NCBI GenBank assembly: GCA_025517465.1
Contig: JAOPKE010000004.1
Coordinates: forward strand, 324,165-388,164
Direction of reading: 5' to 3'
DNA length: 64,000 nt
Source: Halobacteria archaeon HArc-gm2
GTDB taxonomy: Archaea > Halobacteriota > Halobacteria > Halobacteriales > Haloarculaceae
This document shows positions 25,508 through 35,054 of the stretch, piece by piece. Every line of letters starts with the position of its first letter. Position 1 is the stretch's first letter. Made by a program: the position numbers and the translations under genes. The notes under the pieces were generated by a model that was given only the letters and a program-made list of their open reading frames with translations, was not told the origin of the DNA and searched no databases.

Positions 25508-26334
25508 GTCTGGAAGCCGTGTTCGCCGACGAACCCGCCTTCGTCCCCTACCTCGCGGCGGGCGACCCGGACTACGACTCGTCCATCGAGTACGTCGAGG
25601 CGCTGGCTCGCGGCGGCGCGGACGTCATCGAACTCGGCCTCCCGTTCTCGGAGCCCATCGCCGAGGGGCCGACCATCCAGGAGGCCGTCGTCCGGTCGCT
25701 GGAAGCGGGGATGACGCCCGAACGGTTCTTCGAGTTCGTCGAAGACCTGGACGTCGACGTCCCGCTGGTCTGTATGACCTACTACAACCTCATCTACCAG
25801 TACGGTACGGAGGAGGGACCACGCCCGTTCGTCGAGCGAGCGGCCGAGGTGGGCATCCAGGGATTCGTCGTTCCGGACCTGCCAGCGGAAGAGGCAGGAC
25901 CACTCCGGGAGGCGTGCGACGAGTTCGGCCTCGACCTCGTGTTCATCGTCGCGCCGACGACCGAGGGCGAGCGCCTCGAACGGATGATGGAGCACGTCTC
26001 TGGCTACGTCTACGTTCAGGCCCGCCTGGGCGTGACGGGCGCGCGCGACGACGTCTCGGACCACACCGAGCAGTCGCTGGCCCGACTCGCCCAGTGGGAC
26101 GTCCCGAAGGCCGTCGGCTTCGGTATCAAGACCGGCGACCACGCCGAGCGCATCGTCTCGGCGGGCGCGGACGGCATCATCGTCGGAAGTGCACTGGTGG
26201 ATATCATCGCCGAGGGCCACGAGAACGGCGACGACGTCGCGGACGTGGCGGAACGACTCGAAACAAAGGCGCGGGAACTCAAAGACGGCGCGCTCCGCGG
26301 GGCACAGAATCGACCGCAACCGGAAGGCAAATAG
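25504..26334 (+). CDS. trpA: Tryptophan synthase alpha subunit
   Basis: This subunit cleaves indole-3-glycerol phosphate to indole and glyceraldehyde 3-phosphate. The 276-residue protein has [10 protein letters not shown], catalytic E43 in [29 protein letters not shown] and GFGIKTGDH. The second catalytic acid, Asp60 of the enterobacterial enzyme, is Glu here (E54 in IAEGPTIQ). I believe this change is usual in haloarchaea. Reaction chemistry should be kept because the carboxylate remains. Confidence 0.96.
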
Positions 26335-26360
26335 TCGTACTTGCCACACTCTATCACAAC

Positions 26361-27167
26361 ATGACTGCTGGCAAAGCTGCACGACTCGACCGGATCGGGA
26401 CAGACGGGAAGCACCTCGTCGTCCCGATGGACCACGGCGTCACGATGGGCGCCGTGGACGGTCTCGTGGACCTCGAATCGACAGTTTCGGACATCACCGA
26501 CGGCGGCGCCGACGCCGTCCTCACACAGCGCGGCGTCGCGGGTCGCGTCCATCCCAACCTCGGCGGCGCGGGCTACATCGTCCACCTGAACGGCTCGACG
26601 ACCATCGGCCCGGACGAGGCCGACAAGCGCCCGACCGGCACCGTCGAGGACGCCATCCGCGCCGGCGCCGACGCCGTCTCGTTCCACATCAACGTCGGCT
26701 CCGACCACGAGCCCGACCAGATAACGGGCCTCTCGGAGGTCACCAGCGCCGCCGAACGCTACGGCCTCCCCGTGCTCGCGATGACGTACGCGCGCGGCCA
26801 CGACGTCCGCAACGACGACCCCGAACTGTTCGCCGAGGACCTGGGCCACGCCGTCCGCCTCGGCGAGGAACTCGGCGCCGACGTCGTCAAGACCGCCTAC
26901 AGCGGCTCGCCGGAGACCTTCGAGCGCGTCGTCGAGTCGACATCGCTCCCGGTCGTCATCGCCGGCGGCTCGCGCGGCACGGACGAGGAGACCCTCGACA
27001 TGGTCCGCGGAGCGATGGACGCCGGCGGCGCCGGCGTCTCGATGGGCCGCTCTATCTTCCAGCACGAGGAGCCCGGCCAGATTACCCGCGCCGTCTCCAA
27101 GGTCGTCCACGACGACGCGGAGGCCGCCGACGCGCTGCGCGAGGTCGGCCTCGCCGTGGAAGCCTGA
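26361..27167 (+). CDS. 2-amino-3,7-dideoxy-D-threo-hept-6-ulosonate (ADTH) synthase
   Basis: The 268-residue aldolase-fold protein is the first enzyme of the archaeal DHQ route. It condenses a 6-deoxy-5-ketofructose phosphate with aspartate semialdehyde. Features are LVVPMDHGVTMG (D24, H25), AVLTQRGV, ADAVSFHINVG, Schiff-base Lys K177 in ADVVKTAY, and the VVIAGGSRGTDEE phosphate loop. It starts 26 bases after trpA, so it is probably co-transcribed with tryptophan synthesis. ATG 26361 matches the family start; the longer frame overlaps trpA. Confidence 0.93.
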   Translation: MTAGKAARLDRIGTDGKHLVVPMDHGVTMGAVDGLVDLESTVSDITDGGADAVLTQRGVAGRVHPNLGGAGYIVHLNGSTTIGPDEADKRPTGTVEDAIRAGADAVSFHINVGSDHEPDQITGLSEVTSAAERYGLPVLAMTYARGHDVRNDDPELFAEDLGHAVRLGEELGADVVKTAYSGSPETFERVVESTSLPVVIAGGSRGTDEETLDMVRGAMDAGGAGVSMGRSIFQHEEPGQITRAVSKVVHDDAEAADALREVGLAVEA

Positions 27168-27249
27168 GAGAATCGCGCCACCGCTCGCTTCACTCGCATC
27201 ACCGATATCGACCGCTCCGTTCCATTCTCCGTCTCTCCAGCGACTGTTT

Positions 27250-27948
27250 CTAGATGACGCCGTGCAGGTCAGTCATCGAGTCGAGCCGATGGGTCGGGGC
27301 CGGGTCTGGATCGCTCGGAAGTTCCGCAGACGGGAGCTCCCGCCGCGGTACCCAGGCCGACGCCATCCCGGCATTGTGGGCACCGACGACGTCGGCCCCG
27401 TGTGAGTCGCCCACCTTGAGTGTCGCGTCCGCGCGCACGCCGAGTTCGTCGAGCGCCGTCCGGAACGGGACCGGGTCGGGTTTCGGGACGACGCCCGCCG
27501 AAGGGTCGCAGTACACTTCGACGTCGAAGTGGTCCGTGATGCCCAGCGCGGCCTGCTTCGCCCGCTGAGTCTCCCGGCCGCCGTTGGTCACGAGGGCGAG
27601 GTCGTATCGTTCCCGAGCGTACTCCAGGGCGTCTCGGGCGCCGACGCGAAACGACACGGCGGTAGGATCGTGGGCTTCCACGTACGCCTCGGCGACAGCC
27701 GTGATGGTCGCCGCTGATGGATCGGTCCCTGCACGGTCGGCCGACGCGCCGAAGCGGAAGCACTGGAACTCGACGTCGGAATCGGCCGGTGGAAGGTCCG
27801 CCGGGTCTACCGCGGCGACGTCGGCGGCCGAGAACAACGGATCAGTGTCGGCGCGCGCGAAGGCAGCGTCGAGAAGCTCCGCTGGGTCCTGATCGGACAC
27901 GCAAAGCGTTCCGTCGAGGTCGAAGCAGACGGCGTCGAACCCCGTCAT
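27250..27948 (-). CDS. HAD-superfamily hydrolase
   Basis: The 232-residue protein has all four HAD motifs. FDLDGT carries nucleophile D10 and acid D12, LVTNGG is motif II, VPKPDP gives the motif III Lys, and KVGDSHGADVVGA is motif IV. The alpha-helical cap at about 20-95 puts it in the subfamily IA phosphatases (phosphoglycolate- or pyrimidine-5'-nucleotidase-like). The substrate is unknown. It is convergent with the ADTH synthase gene and is read after the MinD-like gene on the minus strand. Confidence 0.92.
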   Translation of the reverse strand: MTGFDAVCFDLDGTLCVSDQDPAELLDAAFARADTDPLFSAADVAAVDPADLPPADSDVEFQCFRFGASADRAGTDPSAATITAVAEAYVEAHDPTAVSFRVGARDALEYARERYDLALVTNGGRETQRAKQAALGITDHFDVEVYCDPSAGVVPKPDPVPFRTALDELGVRADATLKVGDSHGADVVGAHNAGMASAWVPRRELPSAELPSDPDPAPTHRLDSMTDLHGVI

Positions 27949-27995
27949 TTCAACCTCGTACTCGAGAGGTGACTGTAAACGTTGGCGTCCGCGCG

Positions 27996-29240
27996 CTACC
28001 CGGAGCGGCGAAGGAGTGCCGTGACCCGGCCGGCCAGCGAGTCCGGGGATTCGTCGTCCGCGTTGGCATCGGCGTCGTCCGCGTCTCCCCGATTCTCGGC
28101 GTCTGATTCGTCCGACGCTGGTGAGTCGGTTGACCCCGTGGCGTCGTTCCCGGCGGAGTCGGCGCCATCGGTCGACCGGTCCGCCGACTCCACGTCGAGT
28201 ATCGACGCGTCGCCGCCGTCCGACGTGAGCGAGCGGACGGCTCGGTTCCCTCGGTCGCGAGTCACGACGTCGATTTCCGTGCGATCGTGTTCGTCGGCGG
28301 TCTCGGTGTCGCCAGCGCCGGGGAACGTCCACCCGTCGGCCTCCAGCGTCTCCTTCGACGGCGGTGGCGTCGCCGGTTCGTCGGGTGCTCTCGTCGGCTC
28401 GTGCCCGGCGTCCGATCCGGTCGGTGTGGTCTCGGTAGTAGGCTCGTTGACCGCGGCGAATTCGTCGGCCGACGTCTCGGACTCCACAGCTGCCGTTCCC
28501 TCGGGTTCGTCGGATTCGAGTCGCGATTCGGCGAGTGACGCCGCGCCGTCGACGTAGGCCCGGGCCGCGTCGCTCTCGGGGAGCCGTTCGACCACCGGCA
28601 CGCCGGCGTCCTGTGACTCGTGGATAGACGCGTCCTGGGGCACCTTGCAGAGGAGGGGGACCTCCAGAAAACCGGCGAGGCGGTCCGACCCGGGCGAGGA
28701 TCCGGTTCCGTCCTGTGTGAGCACGAGACCGGCGACTTCGCCGCCACGCTTCTCGACGATGGTGCGGGTCTTCTCCGTGTCCCTGACGGAGGCGACCCGC
28801 GGCGTGGAGACGAGGATTGTCCTATCGGCCACCGAGACGGCCGTCGTCGTCGCGCTGTTGACGCCCGCGCCGGTGTCGAGGACGACGACGTCGAAGCGGT
28901 CCCGGAGCGTCTCGATGGCGTCCGGGAGGTGGTTCATGTCGATAGCACCGAGTGCGTCGAGCGCGGTGCCGCTCGGGGCGACCGTCGCGCCGCCGGGGGC
29001 GTCGTAGAGGGCCGCTGTGACCGGGACGTCGCCAGCGAGCACGTCGTGCATCGACGGGTCGGCCTCGTCGTCGAAATCGAGTGCGAGGAAGTCCACGACG
29101 TTCGCCATCGCCAGGTCCAGTTCCACGACGACGACGTCGAGGTTTCGGGCGGCGAGTGAAGTTCCAAGATTGATACTGGTCGTCGTCTTACCGACGCCCC
29201 CCTTGGCACTGGCCACGGCGAACACCGTGCAATCTGGCAT
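27996..29240 (-). CDS. MinD/ParA-like ATPase with long disordered acidic tail
   Basis: The 414-residue protein has the deviant Walker A KGGVGKTT (13-20), VVVELDLAMANV (Walker A' Asp), DVVVLDTGAG (Walker B) and later VLTQDG. This is the MinD-like type of which haloarchaea have several. They position flagella, chemosensory arrays or other polar structures rather than the Z-ring. Residues about 245-395 are low-complexity Asp/Glu/Ser/Thr. A short amphipathic end, SLAGRVTALLRRSG, looks like a membrane-targeting helix as in bacterial MinD. The latter is inference. Confidence 0.92.
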   Translation of the reverse strand: MPDCTVFAVASAKGGVGKTTTSINLGTSLAARNLDVVVVELDLAMANVVDFLALDFDDEADPSMHDVLAGDVPVTAALYDAPGGATVAPSGTALDALGAIDMNHLPDAIETLRDRFDVVVLDTGAGVNSATTTAVSVADRTILVSTPRVASVRDTEKTRTIVEKRGGEVAGLVLTQDGTGSSPGSDRLAGFLEVPLLCKVPQDASIHESQDAGVPVVERLPESDAARAYVDGAASLAESRLESDEPEGTAAVESETSADEFAAVNEPTTETTPTGSDAGHEPTRAPDEPATPPPSKETLEADGWTFPGAGDTETADEHDRTEIDVVTRDRGNRAVRSLTSDGGDASILDVESADRSTDGADSAGNDATGSTDSPASDESDAENRGDADDADANADDESPDSLAGRVTALLRRSG

Positions 29241-29397
29241 CTACCGCTAGCCAGTGTGACCAGCACCGTAATTATTACGCCTGATATCAAAGAGAGGGTA
29301 CGTCGGTCGGCGGCCGAGTCTATCGGTGGTACAGTGGCGTTCGCCGACCGCCCGACCGTGCACCACCGTTTTGGTATCGACCGCCGTGTTCTCGGCC

Positions 29398-30186
29398 ATG
29401 GGAGACGCGACCTTCGACTTCGACGGGGAGACGGTAATCGTGACCGGCGGCAGTTCCGGCATCGGGCGGGCGACGGCCGTCGCCTTCGGCGAGGCGGGCG
29501 CCACCGTCGTCGTCGCCGACATCCGCGAAGCCCCGAAGGACCTCGACGCGGAGGTGGCGACCCACGAACTGATCCGCGAGCGCGGCGGGACTGCGGAGTA
29601 CGTGGAGACCGACGTCTCGGACCCGGACGACGTCGAGAGCGTCGTCGCGGCGGCCCGCGAACTCGGCGGCGTCGACGTGATGGTCAACAACGCCGCCCTG
29701 TTCGCCGGCGGCGGGATCAGGGACCTCGACGTCGACGACTTCGACGCGATGTTGCGCGTCAACGCCCGGGGCGTCATGCTCGGAACCCAGGTCGCCGCCA
29801 ACGACATGCTCGACCGGGACAAGTCGGGCTGTATCGTCAACACCGCCTCGATCAGCTCGACGTACGCCCAGTACGGCCAGGTGGGCTACGACGCGACCAA
29901 GGGCGCGGTCCGGATGCTCACCCGCGGCGCCGCCCTCGACCTGGCCGAGACGGGCGTCCGGGTCAACGCCGTCGCACCCGGGCAGATCGCGACCGAGTTT
30001 CTCGAGGGATGGACCGAGGAGGCCCAGGAGTCCGTCGACTCGGACGGATTTCTCAAGGATATCCCGATGGGACGGGCCGGGACGCCAGCGGACGTCGCGC
30101 CGGTCATCTGCTACCTCGCCAGCGACGCCGCGGGCTACACCACCGGCGAACTCCTCCACGTCGACGGCGGCTGGCACGTCTGCTAG
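29398..30186 (+). CDS. Short-chain dehydrogenase/reductase
   Basis: This classical SDR of 262 residues has the cofactor motif TGGSSGIG, ADIRE (Asp after strand 2, favouring NAD), NNAA, SISSTY, the YDATK active site, and VNAVAPGQIATEF. The C-terminal LHVDGGWHV is typical of the FabG-like group. ATG 29398 is used because a TTTTGGTA element lies 27 bases upstream. The gene is 49 bases before DHQ synthase, but no functional link is evident. Confidence 0.92.
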   Translation: MGDATFDFDGETVIVTGGSSGIGRATAVAFGEAGATVVVADIREAPKDLDAEVATHELIRERGGTAEYVETDVSDPDDVESVVAAARELGGVDVMVNNAALFAGGGIRDLDVDDFDAMLRVNARGVMLGTQVAANDMLDRDKSGCIVNTASISSTYAQYGQVGYDATKGAVRMLTRGAALDLAETGVRVNAVAPGQIATEFLEGWTEEAQESVDSDGFLKDIPMGRAGTPADVAPVICYLASDAAGYTTGELLHVDGGWHVC

Positions 30187-30234
30187 GTTCGAGGATCCGC
30201 CACGTTCAAGCCCCGCCGCTGCAGACGTGGTGCT

Positions 30235-31401
30235 ATGACACGATCCGTGTGGCTCAAGGCCGACAGCTCTGTCGGCGACTGGGAGGCCAGGAAGCGACGC
30301 ATCACCGCCGGCCTGGAGGCCGGCGTCGACTGGGTTCTCGTCGACGAGGTCGACGTCGACCGCGTGCGCGACCTGGGCGAAGTCAACGTGGCCGCGTTCT
30401 CCAGCGACGACGTCCACGTGATGGACGCCGAGGCCGCCGACGTCGATGCCGACGCCACCATCGTCGGCAAGGACGGCGAGGGCGACGGGACCGTCGACCT
30501 GCCCAACGACTTCTCGGGCTCGGCCGACCTCTCCGCGCTCCGCCAGGACAGCGCCAGGCCGCAGGGCGGCTACGTCCGGATCCGCGGCAAAGAGTACGAG
30601 GAGTTCGCCGAGGCCGTCGCCGACGAGTCCGAGTTCACCATCGTCATCGGCGACGACTGGCAGATCATCCCCCTGGAGAACCTCATCGCCCGTGTCGGCG
30701 ACGACACCGAGCTCGTCACGGGCGTCCAGACCGCCGAAGACGCCCGCACCGCCTACGAGACGCTCGAACTCGGCGCCGACGGCGTCCTGCTCGACTCTGA
30801 CGACCCCGACGAGATTCGCCGCACCGTCGAGGTCCGCGACGAGATGGGCCGCGAGACCCTGGACATGCAGTGGGCCGAGGTCACCGACGTCGAGCAGACC
30901 GGGTCGGCCGACCGCGTCTGTATCGACACCGGCAATCTCATGGAACACGACGAGGGGATGCTCGTCGGCTCGATGGCCCGCGGGCTCTTCTTCGTCCACG
31001 CCGAGACTGCCGAGTCCCCCTACGTCGCCTCCCGCCCCTTCCGCGTCAACGCCGGCGCGGTCCACGCCTACGTCCGCACGCCCGATGGCGGCACGAAGTA
31101 CCTCTCCGAGCTCCAGAGCGGCGACGAGGTCCAGGTCGTCGACGCGAACGGCAACACCCGCGAGGCCATCGTCGGCCGCGCCAAGATAGAGAAGCGCCCG
31201 ATGTTCCGCGTCCAGGCAGAGACGGAGGGCGGGGACCGCATCGAGACGCTCCTCCAGAACGCCGAGACCATCAAGATCCGGACCCGCGACGGGCGCAAGG
31301 CCGTCACCGACCTCGAGTCCGGCGACGAAATCCTCGTCTATCTCGAGGACGCCGCACGGCACTTCGGTGAGGCCGTCGAAGAGTCGATCATCGAAAAGTA
31401 G
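30235..31401 (+). CDS. 3-dehydroquinate synthase II
   Basis: The 388-residue protein is the archaeal AroB'-type enzyme. It oxidatively deaminates and cyclises ADTH to 3-dehydroquinate with NAD. It starts RSVWLKAD and has KRRITAGLEAGVDWVLVDE, LENLIAR, ADGVLLD, VCIDTGNLMEHDEGMLVGS, FRVNAGAVHAYV and GRAKIEKRPM. Together with ADTH synthase at 26361-27167 it replaces the DAHP route of bacteria. The segment from about 275 on (GGTKYLSELQSGDEVQVVD) is the conserved beta-rich second domain. Confidence 0.96.
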   Translation: MTRSVWLKADSSVGDWEARKRRITAGLEAGVDWVLVDEVDVDRVRDLGEVNVAAFSSDDVHVMDAEAADVDADATIVGKDGEGDGTVDLPNDFSGSADLSALRQDSARPQGGYVRIRGKEYEEFAEAVADESEFTIVIGDDWQIIPLENLIARVGDDTELVTGVQTAEDARTAYETLELGADGVLLDSDDPDEIRRTVEVRDEMGRETLDMQWAEVTDVEQTGSADRVCIDTGNLMEHDEGMLVGSMARGLFFVHAETAESPYVASRPFRVNAGAVHAYVRTPDGGTKYLSELQSGDEVQVVDANGNTREAIVGRAKIEKRPMFRVQAETEGGDRIETLLQNAETIKIRTRDGRKAVTDLESGDEILVYLEDAARHFGEAVEESIIEK

Positions 31402-31551
31402 CGGTTCACCGTCTGAGAACTGCACAGCGGTTTTTACCCCAGGTAGGGATGTCGAGCGAACCCCAATCGCCTGGGTCATCGATCCTCGTCCGAACGCGAG
31501 GGGTCCCGTTCCGCTGCCTGACGACACGCCTCAGTCGGTGTTCCTACTGGC

Positions 31552-33318
31552 TCAGGCGGCGGGTTCTGTCGTCGAGCCGACGTCTGCTTCTGACGTCGCG
31601 ACGCCGGTCACCTCGAACCTGGCGCCGCTGTCACTGTTCTCGGTGATAGCGACCGACCAGTCGTGGGCGTCGGCGATGGACTGGACGATGGCGAGCCCGA
31701 ATCCGGTGCCCTCGTCGACCGTGGAGTACCCGTACTCGAAGACGGCGTCGCGTTCGTCTTCCGTGATGCCGGGGCCGTCGTCCGCGACGAAGAAGCCCGA
31801 TCCCGGGCCGACGTTCGCCCCCGCACTGAGGCGGCCGACGGTGACGCGGTGGCCGCCGTGATCGGCCGCGTTGCGGAAGAGGTTCTCCAGCAGGGTTCTG
31901 AGTCGGGAACGGTCGGCGAGCACTCGATACTGGTCGTCGACCTCGACCGACAGGGTCGCGTCGCCGGTGTCGGACGTCTCCCAGGCGTCGGCGGCGACGC
32001 CCCGGAGCGAGACGGGAGCCGAGTCCGACACTGCGTCGCCGTTCCGGGCGAGCCTCAGCAGGTCGTCGATGGTCGTATCGATGCGGTCCAGCGCCTCCCT
32101 CGATTTTCGGAGGTGTTCGCTGTCGCCGTCCTCCCGTTCGAGTTCGAGCCGACCCATCGCGACCGAAACCGGATTCCGGAGGTCGTGGGAGAGCACGGAC
32201 GCGAACTGTTCGAGCCGTTCGGTCTTCCGTTCGAGTTCGGTGGAGTACTCGACCAGGGTCGTGACGTCGCTGACGATGAGACCGTATCCGTATCGACGCC
32301 CGCCGCGGGATATCTCGGAGGTCGTGACGTTGAAACTGCGCGTCTCGCCGTCGACGGATCGACGGACTGCACCGACGAACGGCGAGATCGACTCGCCGAC
32401 GCCGTGGTCGCTGGCCTCGGGCGTCCAGTCGGCGGACCCGACCAGGACCGGACAGACGTCGTCGAGCGGACGCCCGATCCTGCCGTCGAGCGAGGGAAAG
32501 AGGGCGAGTGCGCGAGCGTTGTAGTCGACGAGGCGCCTGTCCGTGTTCACGACGATCACTGCGTCGTCGACGGAGTCGAAGAGGGAATCCCGGGCCAGCG
32601 GCGCCACCGCGAACAGGCGTGTCCGGTACAGCGACCCCGCGACGAGGACGCCGAAGACGCCCGAGCCGAAGATGCCGTAGGGGAAGTTACGGACCGGAGC
32701 GAACGGCGTGTACGCGAGCATGGCAAGCAGGAGGATGATGGGTAAGCCCGCCAGCAAGGCCGCCGACTGCCAGCGCGACGATCGCCGAGAGAACACCGAC
32801 AACCGGATGAGGAGTGCAAATCCCGTGAGTATGCCCAGCGTGGTCAGCACCAGGAAGGATTCGTTGAGCGGCGTGACTGCCGCGTAGCGGAACGTGAACG
32901 GTTCGGTCTGCACCGTCCAGTCGGTGAACATCAGTCCGTGGACCGAGTCGGTCACCGAGAGGACGAACGGGACGACGCCGGCCAGCCAGAGAACGAGCCG
33001 GACCCGCGCCGTCATCCAGTGGTCTCGACCGGTGTAATATATCGCGAAGGCGAGCCAGACGGGCGCGCTCGCGGGAAACAGCCCGTGCCAGGCCCCCACG
33101 AGCAGTTCCTCGACGGCCGCCGACGAGACGAGCAGCTGGACGGCGACGAGCGCAGCCATCGTCGCGTGGATCCGGAGCAGCAGGACCATCGTCCGCGCGG
33201 CGCCCTCGTCGGACTGTCTGGAGACCCAGCGTGCCACCGCAATCGATACGCCGGCGGTCACCACCAGCCCGAGGAGGTGGAGGAGATATCCCGGAGCATC
33301 GACTGGGAACTGGAGCAC
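31552..33318 (-). CDS. 7TM-type sensor histidine kinase with PAS domain
   Basis: The 588-residue membrane kinase has about seven helices in residues 8-233 (HisK_N_7TM type) and a PAS domain at about 240-355 (LFDSVDDAVIVVNTDRRLVD). HisKA follows with phospho-acceptor H378 in VLSHDLRNP, then the ATPase domain with N483 (NLFRNAADH), DDGPGI (513-518) and GTGFGLAI (537-544). No receiver domain or response regulator is adjacent. The ligand is unknown; 7TM sensors of this kind usually sense small molecules or membrane state. Confidence 0.95.
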   Translation of the reverse strand: MLQFPVDAPGYLLHLLGLVVTAGVSIAVARWVSRQSDEGAARTMVLLLRIHATMAALVAVQLLVSSAAVEELLVGAWHGLFPASAPVWLAFAIYYTGRDHWMTARVRLVLWLAGVVPFVLSVTDSVHGLMFTDWTVQTEPFTFRYAAVTPLNESFLVLTTLGILTGFALLIRLSVFSRRSSRWQSAALLAGLPIILLLAMLAYTPFAPVRNFPYGIFGSGVFGVLVAGSLYRTRLFAVAPLARDSLFDSVDDAVIVVNTDRRLVDYNARALALFPSLDGRIGRPLDDVCPVLVGSADWTPEASDHGVGESISPFVGAVRRSVDGETRSFNVTTSEISRGGRRYGYGLIVSDVTTLVEYSTELERKTERLEQFASVLSHDLRNPVSVAMGRLELEREDGDSEHLRKSREALDRIDTTIDDLLRLARNGDAVSDSAPVSLRGVAADAWETSDTGDATLSVEVDDQYRVLADRSRLRTLLENLFRNAADHGGHRVTVGRLSAGANVGPGSGFFVADDGPGITEDERDAVFEYGYSTVDEGTGFGLAIVQSIADAHDWSVAITENSDSGARFEVTGVATSEADVGSTTEPAA

Positions 33319-33555
33319 GCCTGGCTCTTTGCTGAGAACCGAAATAGCCGTTGTGCCCCATACTCAGGATCGATACTCGGACCGCACCGGGCTGTCGTGG
33401 ATCGATGCTGGATCATCGGACGGCGAGCGAATTTACGTGGATAACAGTGGGAACGATCGCCGTAGCGAGATACCACGAACGATAATCAGAGGTTAGCAGT
33501 CGACTAAAGGGGAACAGTCAGTCGAAAGCCTTCGGTCGGGACGTCGCTCCGTCAG
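33319..33555. other. Intergenic region upstream of the histidine kinase gene
   Basis: This 237-base spacer lies between the kinase start and the stop of the next minus-strand gene. It is somewhat AT-richer than the coding DNA and probably holds the kinase promoter. I see no open frame or repeat. Confidence 0.4.
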
Positions 33556-33966
33556 TCACTCCAGGGGTTCGAGGCGCGTCGTGCACCAGTGACAGAATTC
33601 CAGGTCCTCGTCGACCTCGCGGCCGCAGTGGGGACAGGAGACGCCCTCTTCGGTCGCCGCCTGCTGGTTTCCCCGGGTCGCGATCCAGTAGGCGTCGGCC
33701 ATCGAGAGCGCGGTTATCGCAAAGAGCGCGAGTCGGCTGGGAGCATCGACCTGATCGGCCGCCATCCGCGAGGCTTCGAGGACAGACGTCACGGTCACCT
33801 CTGCCGGCATGGGGGGCACGGGTACCAGAAGTTCCGTCGCCGCGAACATCAGTCCAAACCAGACGACGGCCCGAAGCCACTCGCGGAGATAGACGTGTCC
33901 GAGACCGGGAGAGAGTAACGCCAGTGCAGCGGCCAGCCAGGGCCGCCTTCGCTTGGTTTCAGCCAC
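33556..33966 (-). CDS. Membrane protein with C-terminal zinc ribbon
   Basis: The 136-residue protein has an N-terminal LSPGLGHVYLREWLRAVVW motif typical of small TM2/zinc-ribbon membrane proteins, about three helices, and a rubredoxin-like knuckle SCPHCG...FCHWCTT at residues 110-131. It starts at GTG within the inverted repeat AGCCAC-CGTA-GTGGCT. A TATA-like GATTAACG lies about 27-30 bases upstream on the minus strand. The function is unknown; I believe the family is DUF7575. Confidence 0.85.
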   Translation of the reverse strand: MAETKRRRPWLAAALALLSPGLGHVYLREWLRAVVWFGLMFAATELLVPVPPMPAEVTVTSVLEASRMAADQVDAPSRLALFAITALSMADAYWIATRGNQQAATEEGVSCPHCGREVDEDLEFCHWCTTRLEPLE

Positions 33967-34014
33967 CGTAGTGGCTCAATCGCGTTCCGACGTACGTTAA
34001 TCTTCCGCACCGAC

Positions 34015-34140
34015 CTTTTTTCGTGGGGGGCATCGCGCTCGCCTCCGGCGAGCGCTCAACCCCCCACAAAAAACGTCGATGAAAAAAGGCCGAACTCGCC
34101 TCCGGCGAGTTCGGGGGAAACGGCGCGCTTCGCGCGCCGT
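34015..34140. terminator. Three consecutive perfect hairpins with three-base loops
   Basis: Hairpin A has stem GCGCTCGCC/GGCGAGCGC with TCC loop (34035-34055) inside outer arms GTGGGGGG/CCCCCCAC and T/A runs (34015-34074). Hairpin B is CCGAACTCGCC/GGCGAGTTCGG with TCC loop (34090-34114). Hairpin C is ACGGCGCGC/GCGCGCCGT with TTC loop (34120-34140). They lie just downstream of aroD (minus strand) and upstream of the zinc-ribbon membrane gene, so termination of aroD is a likely role. Three in a row exceeds what termination needs. Confidence 0.6.
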
Positions 34141-34197
34141 ATGCTTGACGCGACTACAACCGCTCCGCAACCGGCCCGAAATCGCTCAGTCTCCAAA

Positions 34198-34887
34198 CTA
34201 CTCCCTGCTCTTGAGCTGGTCGATCAGTTCCCGGAGCGTCTCCAGGTCGTACTGGCCTGGCGCCGTGGCGTTTTCGGGGCGGACGGGAGCGTACCCGATC
34301 TTCGAGCCGTACAGCGGCGCGACGGCGCGGGAGTGGCGACCTGCCTCACCCATGGCCATCGTCGCGACGGCGTGGCCGCGGCTGGTCTTGGCCTCCGTGG
34401 CGGAGAGCAAGGCCAGGACGTCGGTGGGTTCGTTCGCGGTGGTGGCCACCTTGCCGACGTCGCCGTGTTTGCAGGCCCGGGTGAGCCACTCCTCGATTTC
34501 CTCGCGGTTTGGTGTCCGTTCGAAATCGTGGGCCGAGACGATAACGGTGGTGTCGAGCCCTCTCGCCGCCTCGACGACGCGGTCGGCGTTGTACGCTCCC
34601 TCACCCACGAGCGCCCCGAGTTCGACGTCGACGGCCTCGACGGCGTCGTACTCGACGGCGGTCTCCAGGGCGTCCAGCCGGTCCGCGGTGTCGGGGGCGT
34701 CGCCGCCCTCCCACTCCACGCGGTTGGTCACCAGCAGCGGGAGCTCACCGTCGTACTCGGCGAGTTTGTCGATCGGATCCGTCGCCAGGTCCATCCGGTA
34801 CTCCAGGATATCGGCGTGGGAGCGGGCTGCCGGCTCGTCGTAGATGTCGCCCGTCGCCGCCGAGAGAACGAACGAGTCGAAGTCCAT
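34198..34887 (-). CDS. aroD: 3-dehydroquinate dehydratase, type I
   Basis: The 229-residue TIM-barrel protein dehydrates 3-dehydroquinate through a Schiff base. H120 (VIVSAHDFERTP) and K146 (DVGKVATTAN) are the catalytic pair, with EYRMDL near residue 30 binding substrate and GRHSRAVAPLYGSKIGYAP closing the site. It continues the pathway begun by ADTH synthase and DHQ synthase II in this window, although it is 3 kb from the latter and on the other strand. Confidence 0.96.
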   Translation of the reverse strand: MDFDSFVLSAATGDIYDEPAARSHADILEYRMDLATDPIDKLAEYDGELPLLVTNRVEWEGGDAPDTADRLDALETAVEYDAVEAVDVELGALVGEGAYNADRVVEAARGLDTTVIVSAHDFERTPNREEIEEWLTRACKHGDVGKVATTANEPTDVLALLSATEAKTSRGHAVATMAMGEAGRHSRAVAPLYGSKIGYAPVRPENATAPGQYDLETLRELIDQLKSRE

Positions 34888-35054
34888 GCCGACGGTTTCA
34901 CCCGTCCGGGATTTATCAATTTGCCTTCAGCGAGCACCGCTCTCCCTCGGCTGGGAACGGGGTATCCGTGAGGCCCATCGGCGTCGGCCCGGCCACCGTG
35001 CTCCAGTTGCCCTCATCGACGGGATTTACTCGTCGGCGTTCGAGCCACCGACCG

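Noticed and set aside
29320-31527. 735-codon frame antisense to the SDR and DHQ synthase genes
   Set aside because: It is the mirror of two well-supported enzymes; no start signal or domain is visible.
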